Below are positions 1 through 7,886 of a stretch of DNA of 64,000 bases, in pieces (the stretch's first letter is position 1; every line of letters begins with the position of its first letter). Source of the stretch: Geothermobacter ehrlichii (GTDB lineage: Bacteria > Desulfobacterota > Desulfuromonadia > Desulfuromonadales > Geothermobacteraceae). Location: contig NZ_VNIB01000016.1 of the NCBI RefSeq assembly GCF_008124615.1, forward strand, positions 1-64,000, given 5' to 3'. A program made the position numbers and the translations under genes. The notes beneath the pieces are model-generated. The model had not been told where the DNA came from. It ran no database searches and worked only from the letters and a program-made list of their open reading frames with translations.

Positions 1-623
1 GACTCTTCCATGCCGGCGAAAAGCTGGGCGCACAGCAGACCGGCCGGCGACCACCAGGAGAGGGAGGTGCCGAGCTCGGTGGCGGCCATGCGCGCTCCTT
101 CGAGCAGAAAGCCGGTCACGAAAATCAGCAGCAAAAGGATCAGCATCAGGGCGTTGTCGGCGACGGTGGGCAGATCCTTGGGCCGTACGAGATAACGTCG
201 CACCGCCAGCCCGACCAGCATGACCAGGCCGACCAGTCCGGCCAGGTCGAGCACGACGGAAAAGAGCAGATAGAACCCGCCCTTGAGAAAGCGGACGCCG
301 AACAACGGCTGCAGAATGTCGGCCTGCAGAAAGACCAGGGTGGTACCGATGGTCAGCAGCACGAATCCGAAGAAGAAGAGACCATGGGCCGTCCCCGCTC
401 CCTTGACGCGCAGCACCCGGGCCTGCAGGAAGACATCGCGCAGCACGCCGGCAAACCGCTCTTCGCGCCGGTCGAACCGGTCGAGGGGCTGGCCGAGGCG
501 GTAGGTGGCCAGCCGCTTGCGGATACCCCAGACCAGCACGCCGATGGCCGCCGCCACCAGCAGATACATGGGGATCAGTACCGAATGACCGACATTCCAG
601 TAGATCTCACGGGTCAGTTCCAT
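1..623 (-). CDS. ETF-linked Fe-S oxidoreductase, membrane N-terminal part (partial)
   Basis: Only the first 207 or so residues are present; the gene runs off the left edge. The visible part has about five hydrophobic helices resembling the nitrate-reductase-gamma-like (heme b) domain found at the N-terminus of the large Fe-S oxidoreductases that pass electrons from electron transfer flavoprotein to quinone during acyl-CoA oxidation in Geobacter relatives. The heterodisulfide-reductase-like Cys-rich half would lie outside the window, so the function is inferred from the fold and from the shared operator with the fatty-acid operon. Two in-frame ATGs exist (623 and 632); GGAAAGG touches the upstream one but is 9 nt from 623, so 623 is preferred. 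It is divergent from the MerR gene. Confidence 0.6.
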   Translation of the reverse strand, partial: MELTREIYWNVGHSVLIPMYLLVAAAIGVLVWGIRKRLATYRLGQPLDRFDRREERFAGVLRDVFLQARVLRVKGAGTAHGLFFFGFVLLTIGTTLVFLQADILQPLFGVRFLKGGFYLLFSVVLDLAGLVGLVMLVGLAVRRYLVRPKDLPTVADNALMLILLLLIFVTGFLLEGARMAATELGTSLSWWSPAGLLCAQLFAGMEE

Positions 624-730
624 CAGCTCCATCCTTTCCGGGTTTTTACCCCTGCCGACCGCCGTCTCCACAACGCCCGGCAAAGGGCGAAAGGCGGCCG
701 CCCATCCGGACGCAACCGGTTCGGGGGCAC

Positions 731-758
731 AGTATCATCATGTTTACGTAAAGGTCAA
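731..758 (-). promoter_or_regulatory. Promoter with LiuR-like operator for the Fe-S oxidoreductase gene
   Basis: On the minus strand TTGACC (758-753) and GATACT (736-731) form a sigma-70-type promoter with a 16-nt spacer. The 16-mer TTTACGTAAAGGTCAA at 743-758 covers the -35 box and half the spacer. Close copies occur at 880-895, 37898-37913 and 38045-38060, which identifies it as an operator; it resembles the TTTACGT/ACGTAAA palindromes known for MerR-family LiuR regulators of acyl-CoA catabolism. Confidence 0.65.
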
Positions 759-838
759 GCAGAAATATAACATCTTTTTACCCTTCCCGGCACAGGCGCA
801 AAACCCTGTATTTATCCGGCCATTTCAGACGTTTTGCA

Positions 839-867
839 TTGACAACCGAGGGGCGCATCTGTTAACA
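839..867 (+). promoter_or_regulatory. Sigma-70 promoter of the MerR gene
   Basis: TTGACA (839-844), 17-nt spacer, TTAACA (862-867). Predicted transcription start is near 874, so the operator at 880-895 would lie at about +6 to +21, a repressing position that suggests autoregulation. Confidence 0.55.
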
Positions 868-879
868 GAAGTGCCAAAT

Positions 880-895
880 GTTACGTAAAGGTCAT
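880..895 (+). promoter_or_regulatory. LiuR-like operator, site 2 (autoregulatory position)
   Basis: GTTACGTAAAGGTCAT matches the site at 743-758 in 14 of 16 positions. It ends 6 nt before the preferred start codon of the MerR gene and overlaps the place where a ribosome binding site should be. Confidence 0.6.
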
Positions 896-901
896 TCCGG
901 C

Positions 902-1309
902 ATGGACAAGATCACCTATCCCGTACAGATCGGCGAGCTGGCCAAGAGGCTCGGCATCACCACCCGCACCATCCGCTATTATGAAGAGATCGGCCTGATG
1001 GGTTCGACCGAGCGGCTGGGCGGCGGCACCCGCACCTACCAGAAAGAAGACGTACTGCGGCTCAAGTTCATCCTCAAGCTGAAGGAGCTCGGCATCACCC
1101 TGCGGGAGATGCAGGAGCTGGCCGACAACTTCGACACCAGCAACCGAGACTTCACCAAGATCACTCCCCGGCTGCTGGAGATCCTCGACCATCATATCGG
1201 CAAAGTCGACCAGAAAATCGCCAACCTCTCCTCCCTGCGCCAGGAGATCGTCGCCTACCGCCAGCGCATTCTCGACATTCTCAACGGCGATGCCCAGCCG
1301 GAGCAATGA
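902..1309 (+). CDS. MerR-family transcriptional regulator, LiuR-like
   Basis: 135-residue MerR protein. The N-terminal winged helix has the family pattern IGELAKRLGITTRTIRYYEE, then the second helix-turn-helix region and a C-terminal coiled coil; there is no Cys pair typical of metal-sensing MerR proteins, so an organic ligand (acyl-CoA or fatty acid) is likely. ATG at 902 is preferred over the upstream ATG at 878 because an operator copy occupies 880-895 and MerR proteins normally begin a few residues before the helix-turn-helix. Copies of one 16-bp palindrome at its own start, at the divergent gene and at the beta-oxidation operon make it the likely regulator of fatty-acid degradation. Its 3' end overlaps or abuts the thioesterase gene. 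Confidence 0.85.
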   Translation: MDKITYPVQIGELAKRLGITTRTIRYYEEIGLMGSTERLGGGTRTYQKEDVLRLKFILKLKELGITLREMQELADNFDTSNRDFTKITPRLLEILDHHIGKVDQKIANLSSLRQEIVAYRQRILDILNGDAQPEQ

Positions 1310-1311
1310 CC

Positions 1312-1716
1312 ATGTCGCAGCTGAGCACCGAAATCGAAATCCGCTTCTCCGATCTCGACGCCTACGGGCACGTCAACAACGCCACCTTCTTCACCTACCT
1401 GGAAACGGCGCGGGTCAAGTTCTTCCGCGACCGTTTCGCCGAACTGATGCGCAGCGGCATCCTCTTTCTGGTCGCCGAAGCGACCTGCCGCTACCTGCAG
1501 CCAATCGGACTGGACGACCGGGTGCTGATCGACGTCTGGGCGGACAAGGTCGGACGCCGCAGCTTCACCCTCGGCTACCGGATGCACGACGGCAACGACA
1601 AGGTCTTCGCCAGAGCCGGCACGGTCATGGTCTGCTTCGACCAGAAGGCCGGCACGCCCACCGCCCTGCCGGACGACTTCCGCAACGCGCTGACGGCCCT
1701 GACTCCGCAGGACTGA
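1312..1716 (+). CDS. Acyl-CoA thioesterase, 4HBT (YbgC/FadM-like) family
   Basis: 134-residue hotdog-fold protein. The sequence FSDLDAYGHVNNATFFTYLE near the N-terminus is the 4-hydroxybenzoyl-CoA thioesterase active-site pattern with the conserved Asp followed by GHVNN. Enzymes of this type hydrolyse acyl-CoA to free acid and CoA. An ATG at 1306 gives the classical 4-nt overlap with the MerR stop, but GGAG is only 2 nt away from it and 8 nt from ATG 1312, so 1312 is preferred. Cotranscription with the LiuR-like regulator fits a role in acyl-CoA homeostasis. The exact substrate cannot be read from the sequence. Confidence 0.85.
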   Translation: MSQLSTEIEIRFSDLDAYGHVNNATFFTYLETARVKFFRDRFAELMRSGILFLVAEATCRYLQPIGLDDRVLIDVWADKVGRRSFTLGYRMHDGNDKVFARAGTVMVCFDQKAGTPTALPDDFRNALTALTPQD

Positions 1717-1761
1717 ACCTCCGGCAATCCCGGCGGCCCCTCCCTTTCGCCTTGCCGAGAA

Positions 1762-2958
1762 TCAGATCTCATGCACCGGCACCTGCTCTCCCGCCTCGAA
1801 CGCGCCGCGTTCGGCGGGCAGGATGGCGATGCCGTTGGCGCGCAGCAGGGTGCTGGTGATGCCGGTGTTCTGGTCGCCGGAACTCTCCGCCAGCAGCCGA
1901 TCCCCTTCCTGCCGCAGCACGACCCGCAGCAGCAGGGTGCGCCCCGGCTTCTTTACCACCGGCCCGGCCAGGGTGGCATGCCGCATCGGCCGCATCGGCT
2001 GCGCATCTCCCTGCATGCGCCGCAGGGCCGGACGCACGAACTCCTCGAAGGTGAGCAGCGCCGAAACCGGGTTACCCGGCAGGGAAAAGACCGGCTTGCC
2101 GTCGCGCAAACCGAAGGCGGTCGGGCGTCCCGGCTTGACGTCGATCTTCCAGAACAGCTGACGCACCCCCAGCTCCTCGAGCACCACCCGCACCAGGTCC
2201 CGGTCGCCGGCGGAAACCCCGGCCGAGCTGATCAGCACATCGGCCTCCAGCCCCTCGGCCAGCCTCCGCCGCAAACTGTCACGATCGTCGGCAGCGATGC
2301 CGAGCAGCAGCGGCTCGCCACCGGCCTGCTGTACGGCTGCGGCCAGAGCCAGCCCGTTGCTGTTGACGATTTGCCCCGGACCGGGCACGGTTCCCGGCTC
2401 AACCAGCTCGTCGCCGGTGGAGACGATCGCCACCCGCGGCCGCCGGTGAACACGGACCCCGGTCAGACCCAGAGAGGCGAGAAGGTTGATTTCGGCCGGC
2501 CGCAGACAGGTGCCGGCGTGCAGCACCTCGCTGTCGGCCCGGATGTCCTCACCGCGCAGGCGGATATGGTCCCCGACTTGGGGCGGCTCGAGAATGCGCA
2601 CCCGCTCCGGGGCGACCATTTCGGTCGCCTCGTAGGGGACCACGGCGTCGCAGCCGGCCGGAGTCGGCGCCCCGGTGAGAATCCGGACGGCGGTTCCCGG
2701 CCGGACCTCGACCCCGACGCCGCTGGCGCCGGCGGCAATGGTGGCAACAACCGGCAGTTCGGCGCCAGCCACGGCGTCGGCACAGCGAACGGCGAACCCG
2801 TCCATCGCCGAATTGTCCCACATCGGCAAATCCCAGGGGGCGCAAACCGGCTCGGCAAGAATACGCCCGACCGCTTCGGCAAGAGAAACCTGTTCGACCG
2901 GCAACGGCCGGACATTGTCGAGAATCAGCTCCCGTGCGCTTTCAAAGGAACGTGGCAT
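1762..2958 (-). CDS. moeA: Molybdopterin molybdenumtransferase MoeA
   Basis: 398 residues, normal length for MoeA, which inserts molybdate (or tungstate) into adenylylated molybdopterin. Visible hallmarks are the early DNSAMDGFAV motif, the central SAGVSAGDRDLV segment of the MoaB/Mog-like domain and LPGNPVSALLTFEEFVRPAL that binds the cofactor. The start lies 34 nt inside the 3' end of the ABC ATPase gene, with GGAG 8 nt upstream of the ATG, so it is the last gene of the tupABC-moeA operon under the riboswitch. The tungstate transporter partner suggests the product may supply tungsten as well as molybdenum cofactor. Confidence 0.95.
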   Translation of the reverse strand: MPRSFESARELILDNVRPLPVEQVSLAEAVGRILAEPVCAPWDLPMWDNSAMDGFAVRCADAVAGAELPVVATIAAGASGVGVEVRPGTAVRILTGAPTPAGCDAVVPYEATEMVAPERVRILEPPQVGDHIRLRGEDIRADSEVLHAGTCLRPAEINLLASLGLTGVRVHRRPRVAIVSTGDELVEPGTVPGPGQIVNSNGLALAAAVQQAGGEPLLLGIAADDRDSLRRRLAEGLEADVLISSAGVSAGDRDLVRVVLEELGVRQLFWKIDVKPGRPTAFGLRDGKPVFSLPGNPVSALLTFEEFVRPALRRMQGDAQPMRPMRHATLAGPVVKKPGRTLLLRVVLRQEGDRLLAESSGDQNTGITSTLLRANGIAILPAERGAFEAGEQVPVHEI

Positions 2959-3656
2959 CTTTTCTGCTCCGTTTCTGATTTCCTGGACAGAGCCGGAAAC
3001 GGCCTGTCGACCTGGTGAAGAATTCCGCCGTCCATGACCAGGTGGCGCGCATCGAGCCGGCGCGGCGATTCCCGATCGTGACTGGAAAGAACCACCGTCA
3101 CCCCCTCGGCGAGCAGCCGGGCGACCAGCCCCTCGAACAACGGCAACACCTCGGCATCGAGACTGGCAGTCGCCTCGTCGAGCAGCAGCAGCTTCGGCTC
3201 AAGAACCAGCGCCCGCGCCAGTGCCACCCGCTGGGCTTCGCCGCCGGAAAGGCTGTCGGTCCGCCGCTCCTCGAACCCCACCAGATCCACGGCCGCCAGC
3301 GCCCCGGTGACAAGCTGCCGCAGCCGACGGCCCCTAATTCCCCTGAGCCGCAGGCCGAACGCCAGGTTGTGGCCGACCGTGCCGGCGAAAAGAAACGGGG
3401 TCTGTTCCACCAGGGTGATCTGGCGGCGCAGCTGCTGGCGATCCCTTTCGCTGGCGACCAGTCGGCCCTGAAAACGGATCTCGCCCCGATCCGGAGTCAG
3501 CAGCTGAGCCAGCAGCCGCAACAGGGTGCTCTTGCCGGCGCCGTTGGGTCCGGTCAGCAGGTAGAGTCTTCCGCGCTGCAGCTCGAGCCGGTCGACACGC
3601 AGGATAAAATTCTCCCGGCTGAAGAGAAGGTCGCGGATCTCGACGAGCTGTTCCAT
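2925..3656 (-). CDS. tupC: Tungstate/molybdate ABC transporter ATP-binding protein
   Basis: 243-residue ABC ATPase with Walker A GPNGAGKST, signature LSGGEAQRVALARAL and Walker B LLLLDEATASLD. It energises uptake through the permease encoded 3 nt upstream. GAGG lies 6 nt before the ATG. The substrate follows from the TupA-type binding protein in the same operon; on its own the ATPase could be for another oxyanion. The gene is translationally linked to moeA by a 34-nt overlap. Confidence 0.88.
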   Translation of the reverse strand: MEQLVEIRDLLFSRENFILRVDRLELQRGRLYLLTGPNGAGKSTLLRLLAQLLTPDRGEIRFQGRLVASERDRQQLRRQITLVEQTPFLFAGTVGHNLAFGLRLRGIRGRRLRQLVTGALAAVDLVGFEERRTDSLSGGEAQRVALARALVLEPKLLLLDEATASLDAEVLPLFEGLVARLLAEGVTVVLSSHDRESPRRLDARHLVMDGGILHQVDRPFPALSRKSETEQKRCHVPLKAHGS

Positions 3657-3659
3657 CGC

Positions 3660-4346
3660 TCACCTCTGCTGCATCGTGTTGAGAAACAGGTTGACCACCA
3701 GGGCCACGCTCAGCAGCAGCAGTCCCAGGGCCAGGCCGAAAGCGAATTCTCCCTTGCTGGTCTCCAGGGCGATGGCGGTGGTCATGGTGCGGGTATAGCC
3801 GCGGATGTTGCCGCCCAGCATCATCGCCACGCCGACCTCGGCAACAACCCGGCCGAACCCGGCAACAACGGCCGCCATCACGCCGAAACGCACCTCCAGC
3901 AGCAGCTGCCAGACGCCGCGCAGCCGGCTCGCGCCCAGGGTCAGGGCGGTGGGTAGAATACGCGGATCGGCTCCGGCCACCGCCGACAGGGTGTAATTGG
4001 CCACGATCGGCGTCGCCAGGACCGTCTGCCCCATGATCATCGCCCAGGGGGTGAAGAGCAGCCCGAAGTCGCCCAGCGGTCCCTGGCGGCTCAGCAGCCC
4101 GAAGAGCAGCAGCCCGACCACCACCGTCGGCAGCGCCATCAGGGTGTTCAGCAGGGTCAGCACGGCCCGCCGGCCGGGAAAACGGCCCAGACCGACCGCC
4201 GCGCCGATCGGCACTCCCAAGGCCGTCGAGACCAGGGTGGCGACCAGGGACGTCGACAGCGACACCCTGACGGCGCCCAGAACCTCCCGGTCAAGCTGGA
4301 CGATCAGACCGAAGGCGGTTCCCAGCGATTCGGACAGATAACCCAA
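3660..4346 (-). CDS. tupB: Tungstate/molybdate ABC transporter permease
   Basis: 228-residue integral membrane protein of the CysTW/ModB-like permease family with about five to six helices. The cytoplasmic loop that docks the ATPase is seen in GASRLRGVWQLLLEVRFGVM, the EAA-loop region. Translation appears to start at a TTG (4346-4344), with GGGAG 6 nt upstream, and the gene begins 12 nt after tupA. The TupB assignment rests mainly on the TupA-like partner. Confidence 0.88.
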   Translation of the reverse strand: MGYLSESLGTAFGLIVQLDREVLGAVRVSLSTSLVATLVSTALGVPIGAAVGLGRFPGRRAVLTLLNTLMALPTVVVGLLLFGLLSRQGPLGDFGLLFTPWAMIMGQTVLATPIVANYTLSAVAGADPRILPTALTLGASRLRGVWQLLLEVRFGVMAAVVAGFGRVVAEVGVAMMLGGNIRGYTRTMTTAIALETSKGEFAFGLALGLLLLSVALVVNLFLNTMQQR

Positions 4347-4358
4347 GGGCGACTCCCG

Positions 4359-5156
4359 TCAGTCGGCGACGTAAAAGAGCTGTTCGCCGTTGCGCCGGTA
4401 GCCGGTGATCAGCTTCCGACCCTCGGCCGAGGTCAGAAAATCCATGAATTTCCGCGCCAGCTCGACCTTGACGTGCGGATGTCGGGCCGGGTTGACCATG
4501 ATGACACCATAGGGATTGAACAGGCGCCGGTCCCCCTCGACCAGAACCGCAAGCTCGATCTTGCCCCGGTAGGCAAGGAAGGTGCCACGGTCGCTGAGCG
4601 TGTAGCCCTGCCGCTCATCGGCCATGGTGAGCACCTCACCCATGCCGCGACCGGCCTCCAGGTACCAGTCGCCCCTCGGCACGACACCGGCGGCCTGCCA
4701 GAGCTGCTTCTCCCGGGTATGGGTGCCGGAATCGTCGCCGCGCGAGACGAAGGTCGCCTTCGCCCGGGCGATCCGGCGCATGGCCATTGCGGCATCCGCG
4801 AGTCCGGCGATGCCGGCCGGATCGTCCTTCGGCCCGAGAATGACGAAATCGTTGTACATCACGTCGCGCCGGTCGACGCCGTAACCGGCGGCGACGAACT
4901 TGTCTTCCTTGCTGCGGGCATGCACCAGGACCACGTCGACATCCCCGGTCTCGCCAAGCTTGAGGGCCTTGCCGGTGCCGACGGCGATGACGTCGACCCG
5001 GCAGTTGTTGGCCTGCTCGAACGGTGGCAGCAAAACGGCCAGCAGACCGGAATTCTCGGTCGAAGTGGTGGTCGCCAGACGCAGATGCTCGACGGCAAAG
5101 GCGGGCACGGCCAGAAAAACAATCAGAAGCAGCATGGTCTGCAGCCAGATTTTCAT
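4359..5156 (-). CDS. tupA: Tungstate-binding periplasmic protein TupA
   Basis: 265 residues with an N-terminal signal peptide (MKIWLQTMLLLIVFLAVPAF then AVEH). The mature protein opens with LRLATTTSTENSGLL; the TTTS motif is the oxyanion-binding hallmark of TupA. Further family segments are VGTGKALKLGETGDVDVVLV and the late YTLSDRGT. TupA binds tungstate with high preference over molybdate in characterised members. An in-frame extension to 5315 exists but would translate the riboswitch; the ATG at 5156 has GGAG 7 nt upstream and yields a proper signal peptide. It is the first gene of tupABC-moeA. Confidence 0.92.
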   Translation of the reverse strand: MKIWLQTMLLLIVFLAVPAFAVEHLRLATTTSTENSGLLAVLLPPFEQANNCRVDVIAVGTGKALKLGETGDVDVVLVHARSKEDKFVAAGYGVDRRDVMYNDFVILGPKDDPAGIAGLADAAMAMRRIARAKATFVSRGDDSGTHTREKQLWQAAGVVPRGDWYLEAGRGMGEVLTMADERQGYTLSDRGTFLAYRGKIELAVLVEGDRRLFNPYGVIMVNPARHPHVKVELARKFMDFLTSAEGRKLITGYRRNGEQLFYVAD

Positions 5157-5269
5157 CCCATCTCTCCTTTCGGCGGGTCGTGGCTTCAGGCATTCAGGCA
5201 GTAAAAAGACCCCAATCCGCATGGAAAGAGGCCCTCTTCCGCCGCGCCCAAAAGTCGCGCCGGCCAGCT

Positions 5270-5364
5270 CTCCTTTCCAAACGTGGGAGGCACGGCCGTT
5301 TCCCGCCGTACCCATTGGCCGTCCACCCTGGGGCCACAGACCCTTTAGGTGAAACGGCTCGGAG
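5270..5364 (-). ncRNA. Moco/Tuco riboswitch (MOCO RNA motif)
   Basis: The minus-strand leader of tupA contains the conserved pieces of the molybdenum-cofactor RNA in order: closing stem CUCC (5364-5361) pairing with GGAG (5273-5270), GAGCCG, the internal GGGUGGACGGCC, AAUGGGUACGG, a GC-rich stem, and the distinctive GCCUCCC followed by GGAAAGGAG. E. coli moaA carries the same GCCUCCC...GGAAAGG 3' half. The RNA lies about 110 nt upstream of tupA and would couple tungstate/molybdate import and MoeA to cofactor supply. GGAAGAG/CTCTTTCC (about 5239-5221) could be part of the expression platform, but no clear T-tract terminator follows. Confidence 0.82.
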
Positions 5365-5370
5365 ATTCAC

Positions 5371-5683
5371 TTGGTTCTGTTTTCCGGGTCGGTGGCGTCC
5401 ACCTTCATGACCGAACGAACCTCAGCCCCCAGTAAAACAGTATTTTGTTACCATAATAGCCTGTAGTTTTTCATTTTGCACCCTTTTTTCGTCACCCAGG
5501 TAGATATGGATTTCCATCGCTCCTCCGGTCCGCCATACCGAAGCTCCTGTCTGCCATCCCTCGCGACAGATGCTGCCCAGCCCTTCCGGGCTTTATCTTT
5601 CATGTGTGTTTGAAAAGGGAACAAGAAAGGAAGGAATCCGGGCCTGTCGCCCCTGAACCTGAATCAGGCTGAAGAAAAAAACC
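5371..5683. other. Intergenic region between the mobA end and the riboswitch
   Basis: About 310 nt without a credible gene. It should hold the promoter for the riboswitch-tupABC-moeA transcript; TGCAAA then TATTAT on the minus strand around 5452-5478 is a weak candidate. A small hairpin AGCCC/GGGCT near 5578-5592 is present, but its T-rich side faces the plus strand. Nothing else was recognised. Confidence 0.4.
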
Positions 5684-6316
5684 TCACTGGCCCACCATGC
5701 CGTCGTTGCCGGCAAGCACGGTCCGGCGCAGGGCAAAATAGTCCTGTGGCGTATTGACGTTGAGAAAGGAGAGCCCCTCCGGGTCATGGCGCCGCCAGAC
5801 CGCGGGCGACATTTCCGCCACCCTGACCGCCGGAAAGAAATCGACGATGCGACGGCCGCCTTTTCGCAGAATCCTTTCCATGGCCGGCAGGCAGGCCTTG
5901 CGATAGCAGGCGTGCAGCGGCTCCAGTCCTGAAGCTGTTCGTGGAACGTGAACATCCCACCGGTTCGTCCGGCAGATATGGCGAATCAGTTCCGGCCGCA
6001 GAAAGGGCATGTCGCAGGCAACGACGAAAATCTGCGGGCTGCGGGCATGACGCAGACCGGCGTGAATTCCCGCCAGCGCCCCCCGGCCCCGGTAGACGTC
6101 AGGCACCTTGCGGCACGCAATGTCGGCATAGAGTTCGGGCGCATTGGTGACGATCAGGACCTCATCGAAAAGCTCCGCCATCAGCCGGAAGATGCGTTCG
6201 ATGAAACGTTCGCCGTCCAGCGGCAGCAGTGACTTGTCGCTCCCCATGCGCCGGCTCTCGCCACCGGCCAGGACAATCCCGGTTGTCGCGGGAACGATGT
6301 CGCTCACGGCCATCAT
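5684..6316 (-). CDS. mobA: Molybdenum cofactor guanylyltransferase MobA
   Basis: 210 residues, the usual MobA size. It attaches GMP to molybdopterin to give the MGD cofactor used by formate dehydrogenase. The N-terminal nucleotide-binding signature GIVLAGGESRRMGSDKSLL and the metal-binding VACDMPFL are present. GGAGG lies 6 nt before the ATG. It begins 12 nt after fdhE and closes the formate dehydrogenase operon, so cofactor maturation is cotranscribed with its client enzyme. Confidence 0.94.
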   Translation of the reverse strand: MMAVSDIVPATTGIVLAGGESRRMGSDKSLLPLDGERFIERIFRLMAELFDEVLIVTNAPELYADIACRKVPDVYRGRGALAGIHAGLRHARSPQIFVVACDMPFLRPELIRHICRTNRWDVHVPRTASGLEPLHACYRKACLPAMERILRKGGRRIVDFFPAVRVAEMSPAVWRRHDPEGLSFLNVNTPQDYFALRRTVLAGNDGMVGQ

Positions 6317-6328
6317 GCCGCACCTCCT

Positions 6329-7183
6329 TCAGCAACCCGTTGTTTCCTTCTTGCCGCGACTGAATCCTTCCCTGGCAGCCAGCACATCGAGCTGCAGCGT
6401 GGCGGCATCCTCGACTTCCAGTGGCAGCCCCTCACCCCTCTGGCGGCTGTCGACCACCTTCAGGTAACCGCTGCAGCTGCGACAGACATCGACCCTGCAG
6501 CCGGGCTCGCCGTCGACGGTGAAATAGGCGAGCGTCTCGTGGTCGGTGTTGCCGCAATGAATGCAGGTCAAACGATGAAACGACCACTGATGGCCGCAGA
6601 GACTGCATTGCAGCAGTTTTTTCCCTTCCTCGCCGCGCAGCTCGGCAATGGCCGGCAGACCGCCGCAAAACGGGCAATAGCCGTGCTCCCAGTCAGCGAC
6701 AACCGCTTCCGCCAGCCCGGCCTGGCGGCACCGTTCCAGGGCGGCCCCCAGGGCAGTGGTCAGGCAGTACTCGAGCAGGGCCGGCGATACTCCGGCGTCC
6801 TCTGCAGCACGTGTGACCGGCTTGCGGTCCCGGTCGAAGGCCGCGCGCAACAGAACCGGCAGATTCAGCTTTTCGGCCTGCAGGGCGCCCTGCAGGACCT
6901 GCAGTTCGTCCCGTCCCTGTTCGCCGTGCTCGCACATCACCTGGAGCAGGGAGGCAAAAAAGGTTCGTGCCGTTTCGGCATCGATCTGCAGCATTTCGCC
7001 ACGGAGCAGCGGAAAGCCCTGCCGCTGGCGCGGGGCGGCCGGTTCGGCATCGACCTCGACACGCAGAAAGGAATCCGCCTCTGAGAACAACCGGTAGAGA
7101 CAGGAATAATACCGGCAGATATCGGCCAGTGCCGGTTTGCCGGCAGCCAGTTCTTCAAGCCGTCGAAGACGTTTTTCTAGCAT
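6329..7183 (-). CDS. fdhE: Formate dehydrogenase accessory protein FdhE
   Basis: 284 residues. The C-terminal half has the four CxxC zinc/iron-binding pairs of FdhE: CPFCGG, CSLCG, CIHCG and CRSCSGYLK, the last matching the family's CxxCGxYLK. In E. coli FdhE binds and helps mature Tat-exported respiratory formate dehydrogenases. An upstream ATG at 7225 lacks a ribosome site, whereas ATG 7183 has AGGAG 6 nt upstream, so the shorter start is chosen. It follows fdnI and precedes mobA in one operon. Confidence 0.88.
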   Translation of the reverse strand: MLEKRLRRLEELAAGKPALADICRYYSCLYRLFSEADSFLRVEVDAEPAAPRQRQGFPLLRGEMLQIDAETARTFFASLLQVMCEHGEQGRDELQVLQGALQAEKLNLPVLLRAAFDRDRKPVTRAAEDAGVSPALLEYCLTTALGAALERCRQAGLAEAVVADWEHGYCPFCGGLPAIAELRGEEGKKLLQCSLCGHQWSFHRLTCIHCGNTDHETLAYFTVDGEPGCRVDVCRSCSGYLKVVDSRQRGEGLPLEVEDAATLQLDVLAAREGFSRGKKETTGC

Positions 7184-7268
7184 CTGAATCTCCTGGGACC
7201 TGGCGTTCACCCCGATTCGAATCATGCGGGGCCGCCACGACCGCCCGCGAGCCGTGGCGGCAGTTTTT

Positions 7269-7883
7269 TCACCGGTTTCCGGCTACCTTCTGAAACCACT
7301 TGCTGGCGTGTTTCCTTGCCCAGGCCTTGCGCACCTGACCGTAGAGCATCCCTTCGAGCGTGCCGGGATTGCCGATGGTGGCGAGATAGACATGAACGAT
7401 CATGCCGACCATCCAGAGAACAAAGAAGAGCCCGTGCAGCATCAGCGAGAACTGCGTCAGTTCCCGGCCGAATGCCGTCGGTTCCCAGATGACGTAGCCG
7501 GTTATTCCCATGACCAGAGCCGCAACGAAGGAAAAGATGCCGAACAGCTTCTGGCCGGCGTTGAATTTGCCTTGGGGAATGTCCTCATGCCTGCGGGAGA
7601 GGTAGCCTCCCATCTTGACGATCCAGCGCCGGTCGTCGGCATCGAAACGGCAGAGCTCACCCATATGACGCAGAAAGAGCAGCACCGAACAGACCAGGAA
7701 AACCACTCCCGCGATCTTGTGCGCCATAATTCCCTGTTGCGGTCCGCCAAACAGGCCAAAATAGCCAAAGAAGGTGTGAGCAAAGAGTCCAAGTCCCGAA
7801 AGCACCAGCAGAATGAAGGAAACGGCCAGCGTCCAGTGGACGATGCGGTCAAAGGCATCAAAACGGTCAACGTAGTTTGACAT
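7269..7883 (-). CDS. fdnI: Formate dehydrogenase, cytochrome b gamma subunit
   Basis: 204 residues with four hydrophobic helices and the FdnI/FdoI signature RRHEDIPQGKFNAGQKLFG. His residues in helices 1, 2 and 4 (for example RIVHW and MLHG) are suited to ligate two b hemes. It anchors the periplasmic FdnGH pair and reduces quinone. It starts 3 nt after fdnH with GGAGG upstream. The length is close to E. coli FdnI (217). Confidence 0.92.
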   Translation of the reverse strand: MSNYVDRFDAFDRIVHWTLAVSFILLVLSGLGLFAHTFFGYFGLFGGPQQGIMAHKIAGVVFLVCSVLLFLRHMGELCRFDADDRRWIVKMGGYLSRRHEDIPQGKFNAGQKLFGIFSFVAALVMGITGYVIWEPTAFGRELTQFSLMLHGLFFVLWMVGMIVHVYLATIGNPGTLEGMLYGQVRKAWARKHASKWFQKVAGNR

Positions 7884-7886
7884 GAT

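Noticed and set aside
5157-5315. N-terminal extension of TupA
   Set aside because: Would translate the riboswitch and place the signal peptide internally; ATG 5156 has the good ribosome site.
5593-5955. 120-codon minus-strand frame overlapping the end of mobA
   Set aside because: Different frame from mobA, no ribosome site, composition of a shadow.
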